Shown: positions 1-8,962 of the stretch, piece after piece
How the letters are laid out: every line of letters starts with the position of its first letter
How positions within the stretch are numbered: position 1 is the stretch's first letter
Assembly (NCBI RefSeq): GCF_017104565.1
Contig: NZ_JAAGPD010000046.1
Coordinates: 27,336-91,335, forward strand
Length of the DNA stretch: 64,000 nucleotides
Direction: 5' to 3'
DNA from: Paraburkholderia sp. Tr-20389
Lineage (GTDB): Bacteria; Pseudomonadota; Gammaproteobacteria; Burkholderiales; Burkholderiaceae
Program-made: the position numbers and the translations under genes
The notes under the pieces: model-generated
Databases searched by the model: none
What the model saw: only the letters and a program-made list of their open reading frames with translations
What the model was told of the DNA's origin: nothing

Positions 1-1661
1 AAGTTATAGACGGGCGGCGGCGACGAGATCGACCATTCGAGCGTGCGTCCGCCCCAAGGATCGCCCGTGACATCGCGATACTCCGGCTTGTTGCGGTTGA
101 TGATGCTGACCGCGAACTGGGCCACCTGGCACACCACGCCGATGGCGATCAGTCCGGCGCCGCAGGCCGCGATGATCATGAGCGGCTGCCATGCGGGATT
201 GTCGTAGTGATTCAGACGGCGCGTCGCGCCCATGAAGCCGAGCACGTAGAGCGGCGTGAACGCCACGAAAAAGCCGACGAACCAGAACCAGAACGCAGTC
301 TTGCCGAGCCTGTCGTTCAGCTTGAAACCGAACACCTTCGGGAACCAGTAGCTGACGCCCGCCAGATAGCCGAACACCACGCCGCCGATGATCGTGTTGT
401 GGAAGTGCGCGACCAGGAACAGCGAGTTATGCAGCACGAAGTCCGCGCCCGGAATCGCCAGCATCACGCCCGTCATACCGCCGATCGTGAACGTGACCAT
501 GAAGCCGATCGTCCACAACACAGGCGCCGTGATTTCGAGTCGGCCGCGATAAATCGTGAACAGCCAGTTGAAGATCTTCACGCCCGTCGGAATGGCGATG
601 ATCATGGTCGCGATGCCGAAGAACGCGTTGACGTCCGCGCCCGAGCCCATCGTGAAGAAGTGGTGTGCCCACACGAGGAACGCGAGCACCATGATCACGC
701 ACGATGCGTACACCATCGTCTTGTAGCCGAACAGCGGCTTCTTCGCGAACGTCGAGATTACTTCCGAGTAGATGCCGAACGCGGGCAGAACCAGGATGTA
801 GACCTCGGGGTGGCCCCAGGCCCAGATCAGGTTCAGATACAGCATCGCGTTGCCGCCGGCTTCGTTCGTGAAGAAGTGCATGTCGGCATAGCGGTCGAGG
901 CCCAGCAGCGCCAGCGCGATCGTCAGGATCGGGAACGTGGCCATGATCAGCACGTTCGAGCACAGCGCCGTCCACGTGAACACGGGCATCTTCATCAGCG
1001 ACATACCGGGTGCGCGCATCTTGACGATCGTGACGAAGAAGTTGATCGCCGTGATCAGCGTGCCGACGCCGGACAGTTCCAGCGCCCAGATGTAGTAATC
1101 GACGCCCACGCCCGGACTGAACTGCAACTCGGACAGCGGCGGATACGCAAGCCAGCCGACCTGCGCGAACTCGCCGATCACCAGCGAAACGTTCATCAGG
1201 ATCGCGCTGATCGCCGTCATCCAGAACGACAGCGAGTTCAGGAACGGGAACGCGACGTCGCGTGCGCCGATCTGCAGCGGCACGACGATATTGAACAGAC
1301 CCACCATCAGCGCCATCGCCATGAAGAAGATCATGATGACGCCGTGCGCGGTGAAGATCTGGTCATAGTGATGCGGCGGCAGGTAACCCGTCGCGCCACC
1401 GCTCGCGAGCGCAAGTTGCAGGCGCATCATCACGGCGTCGGCGAAACCGCGCAGCAGCATCAGCACGGCGACGACGATATACATCACCCCGATTCGCTTG
1501 TGATCGACGCTCGTGAGCCATTCGGTCCACAGCCAGCGCCACTTGTGCGCGCGCGTGAGAAACACGGCGACGGCCAGCACGATCAGCCCCATGAGCGCGC
1601 CCGCACCCATGATGATCGGCTGATCGAACGGAATCGCCTCTAAAGTCAGATTGCCGAACAT
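1..1661 (-). CDS. cyoB: Cytochrome bo3 ubiquinol oxidase subunit I (partial)
   Basis: Subunit I of the haem-copper quinol oxidase: it oxidises ubiquinol, reduces oxygen to water at the haem-CuB centre and pumps protons across the inner membrane. The gene runs off the left edge, so only the first 553 codons are present; the family is about 660 residues. Family motifs are visible in order: FTAHG (low-spin haem ligand region), WGHPEVY (CuB histidine and cross-linked tyrosine), WAHHFF (CuB histidines) and VAHFHN (haem ligands), spread over many hydrophobic segments. The ATG at 1661 follows an AAGGAG site that overlaps the cyoA stop codon, so the two genes are translationally close. No stop lies within the window. 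Confidence 0.97.
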   Translation of the reverse strand, partial: MFGNLTLEAIPFDQPIIMGAGALMGLIVLAVAVFLTRAHKWRWLWTEWLTSVDHKRIGVMYIVVAVLMLLRGFADAVMMRLQLALASGGATGYLPPHHYDQIFTAHGVIMIFFMAMALMVGLFNIVVPLQIGARDVAFPFLNSLSFWMTAISAILMNVSLVIGEFAQVGWLAYPPLSELQFSPGVGVDYYIWALELSGVGTLITAINFFVTIVKMRAPGMSLMKMPVFTWTALCSNVLIMATFPILTIALALLGLDRYADMHFFTNEAGGNAMLYLNLIWAWGHPEVYILVLPAFGIYSEVISTFAKKPLFGYKTMVYASCVIMVLAFLVWAHHFFTMGSGADVNAFFGIATMIIAIPTGVKIFNWLFTIYRGRLEITAPVLWTIGFMVTFTIGGMTGVMLAIPGADFVLHNSLFLVAHFHNTIIGGVVFGYLAGVSYWFPKVFGFKLNDRLGKTAFWFWFVGFFVAFTPLYVLGFMGATRRLNHYDNPAWQPLMIIAACGAGLIAIGVVCQVAQFAVSIINRNKPEYRDVTGDPWGGRTLEWSISSPPPVYN

Positions 1662-1664
1662 GCG

Positions 1665-2564
1665 TTACTCCTTCGAAGCGTTCGTGGCGCAATTGGCGTC
1701 ACGGAAATCGACGACATGCCCACTGTTGTATTTCGCAATCACGTTGTGGAACAGCTTCGGATCCACCGACGAGAAATAGCGCACCGGGTTCTTCTCGCTC
1801 GGCTTCGCGACCGCGTAGTACCCGTCCATATCCAGCCGGTCCGACGACGCCTTGACCTTCTGCACCCAGCTGTTGAAATCGGCCTGGCTCACGGCGAGCG
1901 TGCGGAACTTCATGTCCGAGAAACCCTTGCCGCTGAAATTCGCCGACACACCCGCGTAGTCGCCGGCTTCATCGGCGACCAGGTGGACGCGCGTCTGCAT
2001 GCCCGCCATCGCGTAGACCTGCGTGCCCAGCTGCGGGATGAAGAACGAATTCATCACCGAGTCGGACGTGATGTGGAAATTGACGGGCGTGCCGACGGGC
2101 ATCGCCAGCTGGTTCACCGACGCAATGCCGAGATCGGGATAGATGAAGAGCCACTTCCAGTCGAGTGCGACGACTTCGACGTCGATAGGCTTCACGTTCG
2201 ATTCGAGCGGCTTGTACGGATCGAGTTCGTGCGTGGTTCGCCACGTGAGAATGCCGAGGAACAGGATGATCAGCGCGGGGATCGTCCATACGACCACTTC
2301 GATCGCTGTGGAGTGCGCCCACTTCGGCGCATAGACCGCGCTTTTGTTCGACGCGCGATACCGCCACGCGAAGAGCAGCGTCAACAGAATGACGGGGATG
2401 ACGACGATCAGCATCGTCCACGTTGCCGTCGCGATCAGCGATTTTTCGGCGACGCCGACACTGCCTTTCGGGTCGAGCACTTCAAGTTGACATCCCGCAA
2501 GACACGCCGTCAGACCGACGCTGACGGGTACGAGGCAACCTCTTAAGGTTTTTCTGGCTAACAT
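1665..2564 (-). CDS. cyoA: Cytochrome bo3 ubiquinol oxidase subunit II
   Basis: Subunit II of the bo3 quinol oxidase, a lipid-anchored inner-membrane protein with a periplasmic cupredoxin domain. The ATG at 2564 is preferred over an upstream in-frame ATG (2627) because it places a short basic N-terminus before a hydrophobic stretch ending in a lipobox (CLAGC, Cys about residue 25). Two further membrane helices follow (about residues 45-65 and 85-108), then the cupredoxin fold with DWKW and FIPQLGTQVYAM segments. The copper-binding cysteines of cytochrome c oxidases are absent, as expected for a quinol oxidase. It ends 3 nt before cyoB, matching the usual cyoABCD order. The leftward promoter must lie in 2565-2880. 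Confidence 0.95.
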   Translation of the reverse strand: MLARKTLRGCLVPVSVGLTACLAGCQLEVLDPKGSVGVAEKSLIATATWTMLIVVIPVILLTLLFAWRYRASNKSAVYAPKWAHSTAIEVVVWTIPALIILFLGILTWRTTHELDPYKPLESNVKPIDVEVVALDWKWLFIYPDLGIASVNQLAMPVGTPVNFHITSDSVMNSFFIPQLGTQVYAMAGMQTRVHLVADEAGDYAGVSANFSGKGFSDMKFRTLAVSQADFNSWVQKVKASSDRLDMDGYYAVAKPSEKNPVRYFSSVDPKLFHNVIAKYNSGHVVDFRDANCATNASKE

Positions 2565-2883
2565 GTTTGCCCAATGATCGATGAACCACGCTGAACACGT
2601 GTGGGGTTTGCAAGGCAAAAAGCACAAGGTCCTATGTGCCAGGCGATTCTAGGGACGCGCAGCGTTTGAAATCCTGACTTCAATCAAGAATGCCGACAGA
2701 AGGGCAGCCGGAAGGCGTGCGACGCGTTGTCACACGATGTCGGAATGCCGGAAGCGCCCTGTCATTTCAGGCCGAGCGGTCTGACAGAATTCTTCCGGCC
2801 TGCTGTCGATGTGAATCGCACGCGACAGCGATCTGATCTGATGGGCCGCCCGAACATCGTCGACGTCCAGGCGGCCGGGACTA
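2565..2883. other. Intergenic region upstream of cyoA
   Basis: About 320 bases between the cyoA start and the end of the next leftward gene. It must carry the cyo promoter, but I see no -35/-10 pair good enough to call and no credible coding region. The short open frames here lack ribosome sites and protein-like composition. Confidence 0.5.
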
Positions 2884-3087
2884 TCACGCCTGTCCGGACT
2901 CCGCGTTATCGGGTGCGTCGTCTTCCGTCTTGCGGCCAACGAGTTCTTCCAGCGCGCCCGCGCCCTTGAAACCCGCGACGGCCGCGACGCCCTTCGTCAA
3001 CAGCGACGCGTTCGGGTCCGCCTTGTCCAGCGCTTCGACGGCGGCTGCTGCGCCGGCGATCTCGCCCAGTGTGTCGAGAATGCCCAT
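2884..3087 (-). CDS. Small hypothetical protein (67 aa)
   Basis: A 67-residue acidic, alanine-rich protein starting MGILDTLGEI. Two short amphipathic or hydrophobic stretches (residues 9-20 and 33-46) are followed by a charged tail. There is no signal peptide or recognisable domain, and I do not recognise the family. An AAGGAG ribosome site stands 6 nt before the ATG, and the gene begins 9 nt after the DUF3597 gene stop, so the two are very probably co-transcribed. The shared operon and similar N-terminal pattern (MGIL versus MSIFG) suggest related roles, but that is inference only. Confidence 0.7.
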   Translation of the reverse strand: MGILDTLGEIAGAAAAVEALDKADPNASLLTKGVAAVAGFKGAGALEELVGRKTEDDAPDNAESGQA

Positions 3088-3096
3088 CGCCGCTCC

Positions 3097-3495
3097 TTAG
3101 CTCGTGAGGTCGGAAGGCAGCTTGCCGCCGTTTGCCGCGAGCGCCGTCATCAGCTGCTTGTGCAGCCAGAGGTTCATCGACGCGGAATCGTTCGTGTCGC
3201 CGCCGTACTTCAACTCGCCTGCCAGCTGCTTGCGATGCTCGAGGCTGCTGTCCACGTCGAGCAGCTTCATCAGATCGACGATCGAGCGGCGCCAGTCGAG
3301 TTGCTGCGGATTCGACGCCGCCAGCTGGTCCATCACGGCCGCGACATCGACGTCCGCGAGCGCGGTCGAGACAGGCGCAACGGGCGCGTCTGCCGATGCG
3401 TCGGCGGGAGTGGGTGCCACGGGCTCGGCGGGCAGCGTCTCCGCCGGCTTCGCCTTGCCGAAGATCTTGCTGACGATGGTTCCAAAAATGCTCAT
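3097..3495 (-). CDS. DUF3597 domain protein
   Basis: 132 residues. An N-terminal short segment (MSIFGTIVSKIFGKAK) leads into an alanine/proline-rich linker (about 18-45) and then a C-terminal helical domain of about 80 residues with the DUF3597 pattern: QLDWRRSIVDLMKLL, then SLEHRKQLAGELKYGGD, then SMNLWLHKQL. The biochemical role of this domain is not known to me. A GAAGGA site precedes the ATG. It is the first gene of a two-gene leftward operon with the 67-residue protein and is divergent from the OmpA-like lipoprotein gene, sharing the 293-base region 3496-3788 for promoters. Confidence 0.8.
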   Translation of the reverse strand: MSIFGTIVSKIFGKAKPAETLPAEPVAPTPADASADAPVAPVSTALADVDVAAVMDQLAASNPQQLDWRRSIVDLMKLLDVDSSLEHRKQLAGELKYGGDTNDSASMNLWLHKQLMTALAANGGKLPSDLTS

Positions 3496-3788
3496 GATTC
3501 GGATCCTTCTTTGATGGGATTGGAAAGAGACTGCGCAACGTCGCCCGCATTCCGGGTTTCACGAATCGCGGCGACGCTGCCTGCGAGTAACGCCAGCCGT
3601 TCCGAACCGTTGACCTTCGTGCGCGATTTGCCGCAACTTTCACGCTTGTTTGCACTCCGGCGCATCCTCGCGACACCTTCTCGTCAAAATTTGAAAAATT
3701 TTGCATGCCTGATCAAATTTCAACCTGGTTCAGCAAGAATCGTGGGGTGAAGCGGATTCTCCACTTTTCCAACAACGACATCACGACC

Positions 3789-4289
3789 ATGAAAAAACTG
3801 TTCACCGCCGCAGCCTTCGCCGTCTCCCTGTCGATGCTCGCCGCGTGCTCCGGCCTGAATCGCAGCAACGAAGAAGCGCTGAACCAGCAAGCCGGCATCG
3901 AAGTCTCGCAGACCAAGGAAGGCGTGCAGGTTCGCCTGCCCGAAAAAGTCCTGTTCAACTTCAACGAGTCGAGCCTGCGCCCCGATGCCGCCACTGCACT
4001 CTCGCGCGTAGTCGTCGTGCTGAGCCGCACGCAGAAGCCGATGATCATTGAAGGCCATACGGACAACGTCGGCACGCGCGAATACAACCAGCACCTGTCC
4101 GAAGCGCGCGCGAAGTCGGTTGAAGACGAGCTCGAGCGGCGCGGCATCAGCGCGTCGCGTATGACGATCAAGGGCTACGCGTTCGATCGCCCCGTCGCGG
4201 ATAACGACACGCCCGAAGGTCGCGCGCGCAATCGCCGCACGGAGATCGTCGTGATGGGCGAATCGCTCGAAGCGGTAATGGGCAAGTAA
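3789..4289 (+). CDS. OmpA-family peptidoglycan-associated lipoprotein
   Basis: 166-residue outer-membrane lipoprotein. The N-terminus MKKLFTAAAFAVSLSMLAAC is a lipoprotein signal with the acylated Cys at residue 20. The C-terminal half is an OmpA-like peptidoglycan-binding domain: the FNFNESSLRPDA strand, then IIEGHTDNVGTREYNQHLSEARAKSV, then GYAFDRPVADNDTPEGRARNRR with the conserved NxxLSxxRA and NRRTEI signatures. Such proteins tether the outer membrane to the cell wall. Upstream in-frame ATGs exist, but only this one gives a proper signal peptide. The N-terminal region is short, so it is OmpA/YiaD-like rather than Pal proper. A strong hairpin follows. Confidence 0.9.
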   Translation: MKKLFTAAAFAVSLSMLAACSGLNRSNEEALNQQAGIEVSQTKEGVQVRLPEKVLFNFNESSLRPDAATALSRVVVVLSRTQKPMIIEGHTDNVGTREYNQHLSEARAKSVEDELERRGISASRMTIKGYAFDRPVADNDTPEGRARNRRTEIVVMGESLEAVMGK

Positions 4290-4303
4290 GGTCCGTCGCA
4301 ATC

Positions 4304-4338
4304 ACGCAAGCGCCTCAGCGTCATTCGGGCGCTTGCGT
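4304..4338 (+). terminator. Hairpin downstream of the OmpA-like gene
   Basis: An 11-bp perfect inverted repeat, ACGCAAGCGCC and GGCGCTTGCGT, with a 13-nt loop starts 14 nt after the stop codon. There is no U-run, so it is either a transcript-stabilising stem or a weak intrinsic terminator. Confidence 0.5.
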
Positions 4339-4464
4339 TGCGCCGGTCCGATTGTCGCGGACACGTAAAGATTTGTCAGAAAGCCGGTACCACTGCGAAA
4401 GGTCGTCAACCCAAAAATATTGAGACCGTTGGAACCCACTTCTCTTGCCGATTGGGGTTCTATC

Positions 4465-4989
4465 GTGTCGAGTCTGCGTATTGTTGGATTACTCGGAATA
4501 TTCGGAATATTGGCTGGCTGCACGCAAATTCCGCCGGAACATCAGGCGTCGAATGCGATCGACGCAGTAGCGACACCAACGATGCTCATCGCCGTTGACG
4601 GCGCGTCGGGAAACGCGAGTCCGCAATCTGAAGCTATCGCGGCTCAGCCCCAAAGCGGCACGATTCAAACCGGCAACGCATCGTGGTATGCGCGCAAATT
4701 CCAAGGGCGTCGTACTGCAAGTGGTGAACGGTTCGACAACCGATCGTTGACAGCAGCACATCGCACGCTGCCGCTCGGCACGTACGTGCGCGTGACTTCG
4801 CTCGCTACGGCGAGATCGGTCGTGGTGCGCATCAACGATCGCGGGCCATTCGTCAGCGGACGCATCATCGATCTGTCTCTTGCAGCGGCTGACGAACTGG
4901 GCTTGACTCGAGCGCCATCGACACGAGTGCAGATTCAACGCGTCGAGAAGGTGGCGACGCGCGCGACGTCCAACGGGTCGGAATCTTGA
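4465..4989 (+). CDS. RlpA-like septal ring lipoprotein (double-psi beta-barrel)
   Basis: RlpA-family proteins are outer-membrane lipoproteins that cleave or bind denuded peptidoglycan at the septum. The GTG at 4465 is chosen because it follows a GGGG-type site and yields a lipoprotein signal ending LAGC (Cys about residue 19); a longer TTG start at 4420 is possible. After a low-complexity linker, the double-psi beta-barrel is clear: GNASWYARKFQGRRTASGERFD, then TAAHRTLPLGTYVRVT, then VVVRINDRGPF and GRIIDLS. The conserved His and Asp residues of the family are present. There is no C-terminal SPOR domain, so it is a short RlpA. It overlaps the next gene by 3 nt. Confidence 0.87.
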   Translation: MSSLRIVGLLGIFGILAGCTQIPPEHQASNAIDAVATPTMLIAVDGASGNASPQSEAIAAQPQSGTIQTGNASWYARKFQGRRTASGERFDNRSLTAAHRTLPLGTYVRVTSLATARSVVVRINDRGPFVSGRIIDLSLAAADELGLTRAPSTRVQIQRVEKVATRATSNGSES

Positions 4990-5318
4990 TCCGCGTCGTG
5001 ATTGCTGCGTGCGTGATCACGCTTGGCACCTCCGGCGCTTTCGCCGCGCGTTCGAGCGACGAAACGCACACCGCCACACCGCGAGCAGATTACCAACCGA
5101 ACGCGCGGCCGCTCCACGCTCCCAAAGCGCAAGTGAAGACCGCGCCGCCTCCACGCAAGCCTCGCCGCAAGAAGAAAGCGGTGCGCCATCCTGATGTCTT
5201 CTATCGCTGGTCAGCCGAACAGCTGATGTTCGGCGGCGTCAATCCGTCGCGAGTGGGAAAAGATACGGATGACATCACAGGAAGAACGGCAAGCAAGAGC
5301 GCGGCCTCTTCCAGATAG
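4986..5318 (+). CDS. Small secreted hypothetical protein
   Basis: 110 residues with a plausible signal peptide (MIRVVIAACVITLGTSGAFAA, cleavage near residue 20), then a basic, proline-rich region with a PRKPRRKKK cluster and a short segment FYRWSAEQLMFGG. I do not recognise a family. The TTG at 4986 overlaps the RlpA-like gene stop (TTGA); a GTG at 4998 is an alternative start. The overlap argues for translational coupling and a joint envelope role. The basic stretch could bind anionic wall or membrane polymers, but this is speculation. Confidence 0.55.
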   Translation: MIRVVIAACVITLGTSGAFAARSSDETHTATPRADYQPNARPLHAPKAQVKTAPPPRKPRRKKKAVRHPDVFYRWSAEQLMFGGVNPSRVGKDTDDITGRTASKSAASSR

Positions 5319-5324
5319 AGGCCG
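5302..5324. terminator. Hairpin between convergent genes
   Basis: CGGCCTCT and AGAGGCCG form a perfect 8-bp stem with a 7-nt loop, overlapping the stop of the rightward gene and just before the stop of the leftward binding-protein gene. There is no U-run in either direction; it may serve both transcripts. Confidence 0.4.
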
Positions 5325-5337
5325 TGCAAAGCTCGGA

Positions 5338-6537
5338 TCAGGTGGAAGCGTTGCCGTACTTCACGACATCGAGCAGCGTCTTCTTCTTGTCCTGATAGTG
5401 ATACAGCGTGATCGCGCCTTCCTTCATGTCACCATGTGCGTCGAACGCGATATGTCCGATTACACCCTTGTAATCGGTATCGGGCAACGCGGCGAGCACC
5501 TTCGCGGCGTCCGTGCTGTCGGCCCGCCTCATCGCGTCGGCAATCACGTGAACCGCGTCGTAGGCGAACGGCGCATTGAACAGAATCGGACCATTGAAGC
5601 GAGCCTCGAAACGCTTCTGGAACTCAGCGCCCTTCGGCATGCGGGAAACAGCGAGACTCGCCTCGGAACACACGAGATTGTTCACGGAGTCGCCCGCAAG
5701 CTCGGCCACTTTCTCGGTGCACGCGCCATCGCCGCTCAGAACCTTCGCGTTCAAGCCAAGCGCGGCTGCTTGACGGATGAATGGCCCGACCGTCGAATCC
5801 ATGCCGCCGAACATGATCACGTCGGGATGCGCACTCTTGATGGTGGTGAGAATGGCGCGGAAATCGGTGGCCTTGTCGGTCGTTGCCTCGCGCGCGACGA
5901 TGCGCGCGCCGCCGGCTTGCGCTGCCTTCGCGAACTCGTCGGCGAGCCCCTTGCCGTAGGCCGTCGCATCGTCGACGACGGCAATCGACTTCGCGCCCAA
6001 CGACCGGAGCGCATAGCCCCCGAGTGCGGGCCCCTGCTGCGCATCTGTCGCGACGACGCGGTACGCGCTCTTGTAGCCTTGCTTCGTATAGTCGGGATTG
6101 GTGGAAGAGGGTGAAATTTCCGCGATGTTCGCGTCGTTATAGATACGCGACGCGGGAATCGACACGCCCGAGTTCAGGTGGCCGATCACGGCAACCACAT
6201 GCTCGTCGACGAACTTCTGCGCAATCTGCGTGCCCGTCTTCGGATCGGCCGCGTCGTCCTCGCCGTCCAGTTCGAGCCGCACCTTGTGCCCGCCGATCAC
6301 CAGCCCCGTGCGGTTGATGTCTTCGACGGCAAGGCGCGCACCGTTCTCATTGTCCTTGCCCAAATGGCTGCTGCCGCCCGTCAGCGGCCCGACGTGTCCG
6401 ATCTTCACCACTTCTTCGGCTGCACCGCCTTCACTTTGCGCTGCGTGCTGCGATGGTTGCTCTTTCCTGTCGCAACCCATCAGCGTCAGGCTGGTCAGCG
6501 AGATGCCGACCAGGGTCAGTCTTGCCAGATTATTCAA
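5338..6537 (-). CDS. Branched-chain amino acid ABC transporter substrate-binding lipoprotein
   Basis: LivK-type periplasmic binding protein of about 400 residues. The TTG at 6537 is preferred because a strong GGAGGAGG site lies 6 nt upstream and it gives a compact signal with lipobox LMGC (Cys about 22). The mature part has the family markers VKIGHVGPLTGG, ARLAVEDIN, AVIGHLNSGVSIPASRIY, SPSSTNPDYT and FAYDAVH. It binds a leucine/isoleucine/valine-like or related ligand for uptake. No permease or ATPase genes are adjacent, so it is either an orphan receptor or serves a transporter encoded elsewhere. Confidence 0.9.
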   Translation of the reverse strand: MNNLARLTLVGISLTSLTLMGCDRKEQPSQHAAQSEGGAAEEVVKIGHVGPLTGGSSHLGKDNENGARLAVEDINRTGLVIGGHKVRLELDGEDDAADPKTGTQIAQKFVDEHVVAVIGHLNSGVSIPASRIYNDANIAEISPSSTNPDYTKQGYKSAYRVVATDAQQGPALGGYALRSLGAKSIAVVDDATAYGKGLADEFAKAAQAGGARIVAREATTDKATDFRAILTTIKSAHPDVIMFGGMDSTVGPFIRQAAALGLNAKVLSGDGACTEKVAELAGDSVNNLVCSEASLAVSRMPKGAEFQKRFEARFNGPILFNAPFAYDAVHVIADAMRRADSTDAAKVLAALPDTDYKGVIGHIAFDAHGDMKEGAITLYHYQDKKKTLLDVVKYGNAST

Positions 6538-6813
6538 CGGCGTCCTCCTCCATAAAGATGCTACGTTTCTTGATCGGTTTTTACGAATCATTCAATTCGC
6601 ATTCCGAATCTATATCCAAAAAACGGTAGCACAGTGAGGTACTCATCGCTGTAAAGATTGGTCAAGCGATGGAATCGCCACACACCCGCTCTTCCTTGAC
6701 AGAGTTTGACGCATCTTGCGCGCTATCCAATGGAAAATCGGGTACGCACGTCCGGCCTCTTCGTCCGGCACGGCGCGCATTGAATTCACCTATCAACCGG
6801 AATGAAAGCAACC

Positions 6814-7104
6814 ATGAAAAAAACCTCTATCGCCCTGCTCGTTTCGCTGCTGGCGTTCGCGGGCGCAGCATCGGCGCAAGCCGACAACAACGGCATCGTG
6901 ATGACGCACGATCGCGACGTCGCCTCGAAGATCGAACAGCATGCGCGTGACGTCCAGGCCCAGCCGGTCGTCCAGAACGACATGGATGCGCCTGTCGAAA
7001 AAGTCGAGCAGAAGCCGGCTCACCATCATCACCACGGCCACAGTCACAATCATCACCACACCGTGAAGTCGAAAGCCGCGCACGCCCACGTCGAAGCCGA
7101 ATAA
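6814..7104 (+). CDS. Small secreted histidine-rich protein
   Basis: 96 residues from the ATG at 6814 (an in-frame ATG at 6802 is possible). Residues 1-22 form a classical signal peptide ending ASAQA. The mature part contains a charged segment (VMTHDRDVASKIEQHARDVQ), then a tract with 11 histidines in 15 residues (about 72-86), then KSKAAHAHVEAE. The His cluster suggests binding of Ni, Zn, Cu or Co in the periplasm; no catalytic domain is seen and the family is unknown to me. It stands alone and is followed by a strong intrinsic terminator. Confidence 0.65.
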   Translation: MKKTSIALLVSLLAFAGAASAQADNNGIVMTHDRDVASKIEQHARDVQAQPVVQNDMDAPVEKVEQKPAHHHHHGHSHNHHHTVKSKAAHAHVEAE

Positions 7105-7124
7105 GCACGCAGCATCAACGAAAA

Positions 7125-7155
7125 ACGGGCTAGCAGAAGCTAGCCCGTTTTTTTT
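7125..7155 (+). terminator. Intrinsic terminator
   Basis: A 10-bp perfect stem (ACGGGCTAGC and GCTAGCCCGT) with a 4-nt AGAA loop is followed by eight T. Five A upstream make it bidirectional, so it can also end the leftward ahpF transcript, whose stop is about 20 nt away. Confidence 0.9.
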
Positions 7156-7177
7156 GCAGCGAGGATCGCCCGGAAGA

Positions 7178-8770
7178 TCAGGCCTCGGCCATCTCCGCCG
7201 CTTGCGCGTCCTCCGCGTCTTCGACGCTCGAACGGATCAGGTGATCGAACGCGGCCAGCGATGCCTTCGCGCCCTCGCCCACGGCGATCACGATCTGCTT
7301 GAACGGCACCGTCGTCACGTCGCCCGCCGCGAACACGCCCGGCACCGACGTCGCGCCCTTCGCGTCGACGACGATCTCGCCGTGCTTCGAGAGCTCGATC
7401 GTGCCCTTCAGCCATTCGGTGTTCGGCACGAGACCGATCTGCACGAACACGCCTTCGAGTTCGACATGCTTCGACTCACCCGACACGCGGTCCGTGTACG
7501 TCAGGCCGTTGACCTTCTTGCCGTCGCCCGTGATTTCCGTCGTCTGCGCCTGCGTGATGACGACAACGTTCGGCAGGCTGCGCAGCTTGCGCTGCAGCAC
7601 TTCGTCGGCGCGCAGCGCGGCGCCGAATTCGATCAGCGTGACGTGATTCACGACACCCGCCAGATCGATTGCCGCCTCGACGCCCGAGTTGCCGCCGCCG
7701 ACGACAGCGACGCGCTTGCCCTTGAAGAGCGGGCCGTCGCAGTGCGGGCAGTACGCGACACCGTGATTGCGGTACTCGCGCTCGCCCGGCACGTTGATCT
7801 CGCGCCAGCGCGCACCCGTTGCCAGCACGATCGTCTTCGCCTTCAGCACTGCGCCGCTCGCGAGGCGCACTTCGTTGATCTTGCCGGGAATCAGCGCTTC
7901 GGCGCGCTGCACGTCCATCACGTCGACTTCGTAGCTCTTCACGTGCTGCTCGAGTGCCGTGGCGAACTTCGGCCCTTCCGTTTCCTGCACGGAGACGAAG
8001 TTTTCGATCGCCAGCGTATCGAGCACCTGGCCGCCGAAGCGTTCTGCGACGACGCCCGTCGCAATGCCCTTGCGTGCCGCATAGATCGCAGCCGCGGCGC
8101 CAGCGGGGCCGCCGCCGACGATCAGCATATCGAACACCGGCTTCTTCTCCAGCTCCTTCGCGGCACGCGCGCCGGCATTGGTATCGAGCTTCGCGAGGAT
8201 TTCCTTCACGCCGCTGCGGCCCTGGCCGAACACTTCGCCGTTCAGGAACATCGTCGGCACGGCCATGATCTGGCGCGCCTCGACTTCGTTCTGAAACAGC
8301 GCGCCGTCGATCGCCGTGTGGCGGATGCGCGGGTTGATCAGCGCCATGATATTGAGCGCCTGCACCACTTCCGGGCAGTTCTGGCACGACAGCGAGAAGT
8401 ACGTCTCGAACGCAAAGTCGCCGTCGAGTTCGCGGATCTGCTGGATCACGGCGTCGTCGAGCTTGATCGGGTGACCGCCCGTCTGCAGCAGCGCGAGAAC
8501 CAGCGACGTGAACTCATGCCCCATCGGAATGCCCGCGAAGCGGATGCCCGAGGCCTTGCCCGGCTCGCCGATCGAAAACGACGGCTTGCGTTCGTCGTCG
8601 CCACGGCGTTCGATCACATTCACACGCTCCGACAGCGACGCGATGTCGTTCAACAGCGCCAGCAGCTCTTGCGACTTCGCGCTGTCGTCGAGCGAAGCGA
8701 CGATCTCGATAGGACGACTGACTTTCTCGAGGTAGGCTTTGAGTTGGGTCTTCAGATTCGCGTCGAGCAT
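7178..8770 (-). CDS. ahpF: Alkyl hydroperoxide reductase subunit F
   Basis: 530-residue flavoprotein disulfide reductase that passes electrons from NAD(P)H to AhpC. The N-terminal tandem thioredoxin-like domain carries CQNC (about Cys130 and Cys133). The C-terminal thioredoxin-reductase-like part has an FAD-binding GGGPAG, the redox pair CPHC (about Cys341 and Cys344), NADPH-binding GGGNSG, and the closing FAAGDVT motif. The ATG at 8770 (MLDANLKTQ) matches the family start; upstream open frame is not coding. It lies 190 nt downstream of ahpC in the same direction, separated by two strong hairpins that probably lower its expression relative to ahpC. Confidence 0.97.
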   Translation of the reverse strand: MLDANLKTQLKAYLEKVSRPIEIVASLDDSAKSQELLALLNDIASLSERVNVIERRGDDERKPSFSIGEPGKASGIRFAGIPMGHEFTSLVLALLQTGGHPIKLDDAVIQQIRELDGDFAFETYFSLSCQNCPEVVQALNIMALINPRIRHTAIDGALFQNEVEARQIMAVPTMFLNGEVFGQGRSGVKEILAKLDTNAGARAAKELEKKPVFDMLIVGGGPAGAAAAIYAARKGIATGVVAERFGGQVLDTLAIENFVSVQETEGPKFATALEQHVKSYEVDVMDVQRAEALIPGKINEVRLASGAVLKAKTIVLATGARWREINVPGEREYRNHGVAYCPHCDGPLFKGKRVAVVGGGNSGVEAAIDLAGVVNHVTLIEFGAALRADEVLQRKLRSLPNVVVITQAQTTEITGDGKKVNGLTYTDRVSGESKHVELEGVFVQIGLVPNTEWLKGTIELSKHGEIVVDAKGATSVPGVFAAGDVTTVPFKQIVIAVGEGAKASLAAFDHLIRSSVEDAEDAQAAEMAEA

Positions 8771-8851
8771 GATTTTTCGGGTCCGTGGCGAGATGGGATG
8801 AGGTATCGATGCGTGCCGCGCGCTGCGTCGAACGCGGGCAGTAAGACAGTT

Positions 8852-8917
8852 CGCAAGGCGAGACCTTGCGGACTGTCTCACGCGGCGCCGCTCGTGGCGG
8901 CGCCGCTTGGGAGACAG
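8852..8917 (-). promoter_or_regulatory. Tandem hairpins between ahpC and ahpF
   Basis: Two adjacent stem-loops lie in the 190-nt gap: CGCAAGG/CCTTGCG (8852-8870), and a larger one with outer arms CTGTCTC/GAGACAG (8873-8879 and 8911-8917) enclosing a GCGGCGCCGC/GCGGCGCCGC stem (8882-8891 and 8897-8906). There is no U-run. Likely role: partial termination or RNA processing that gives more ahpC than ahpF message. Confidence 0.5.
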
Positions 8918-8962
8918 CAGTACGGCGGGTAAGCGCGTGTGGCTTCTAGCGAGCCGTGAAAC

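Noticed and set aside
207-1643. 478-codon rightward open frame opposite cyoB
   Set aside because: It is the antisense shadow of a high-GC membrane protein gene; composition is Arg/His/Asp-rich without any domain.
7154-8932. 592-codon rightward frame opposite ahpF
   Set aside because: Antisense shadow of ahpF; no family motifs and no ribosome site.
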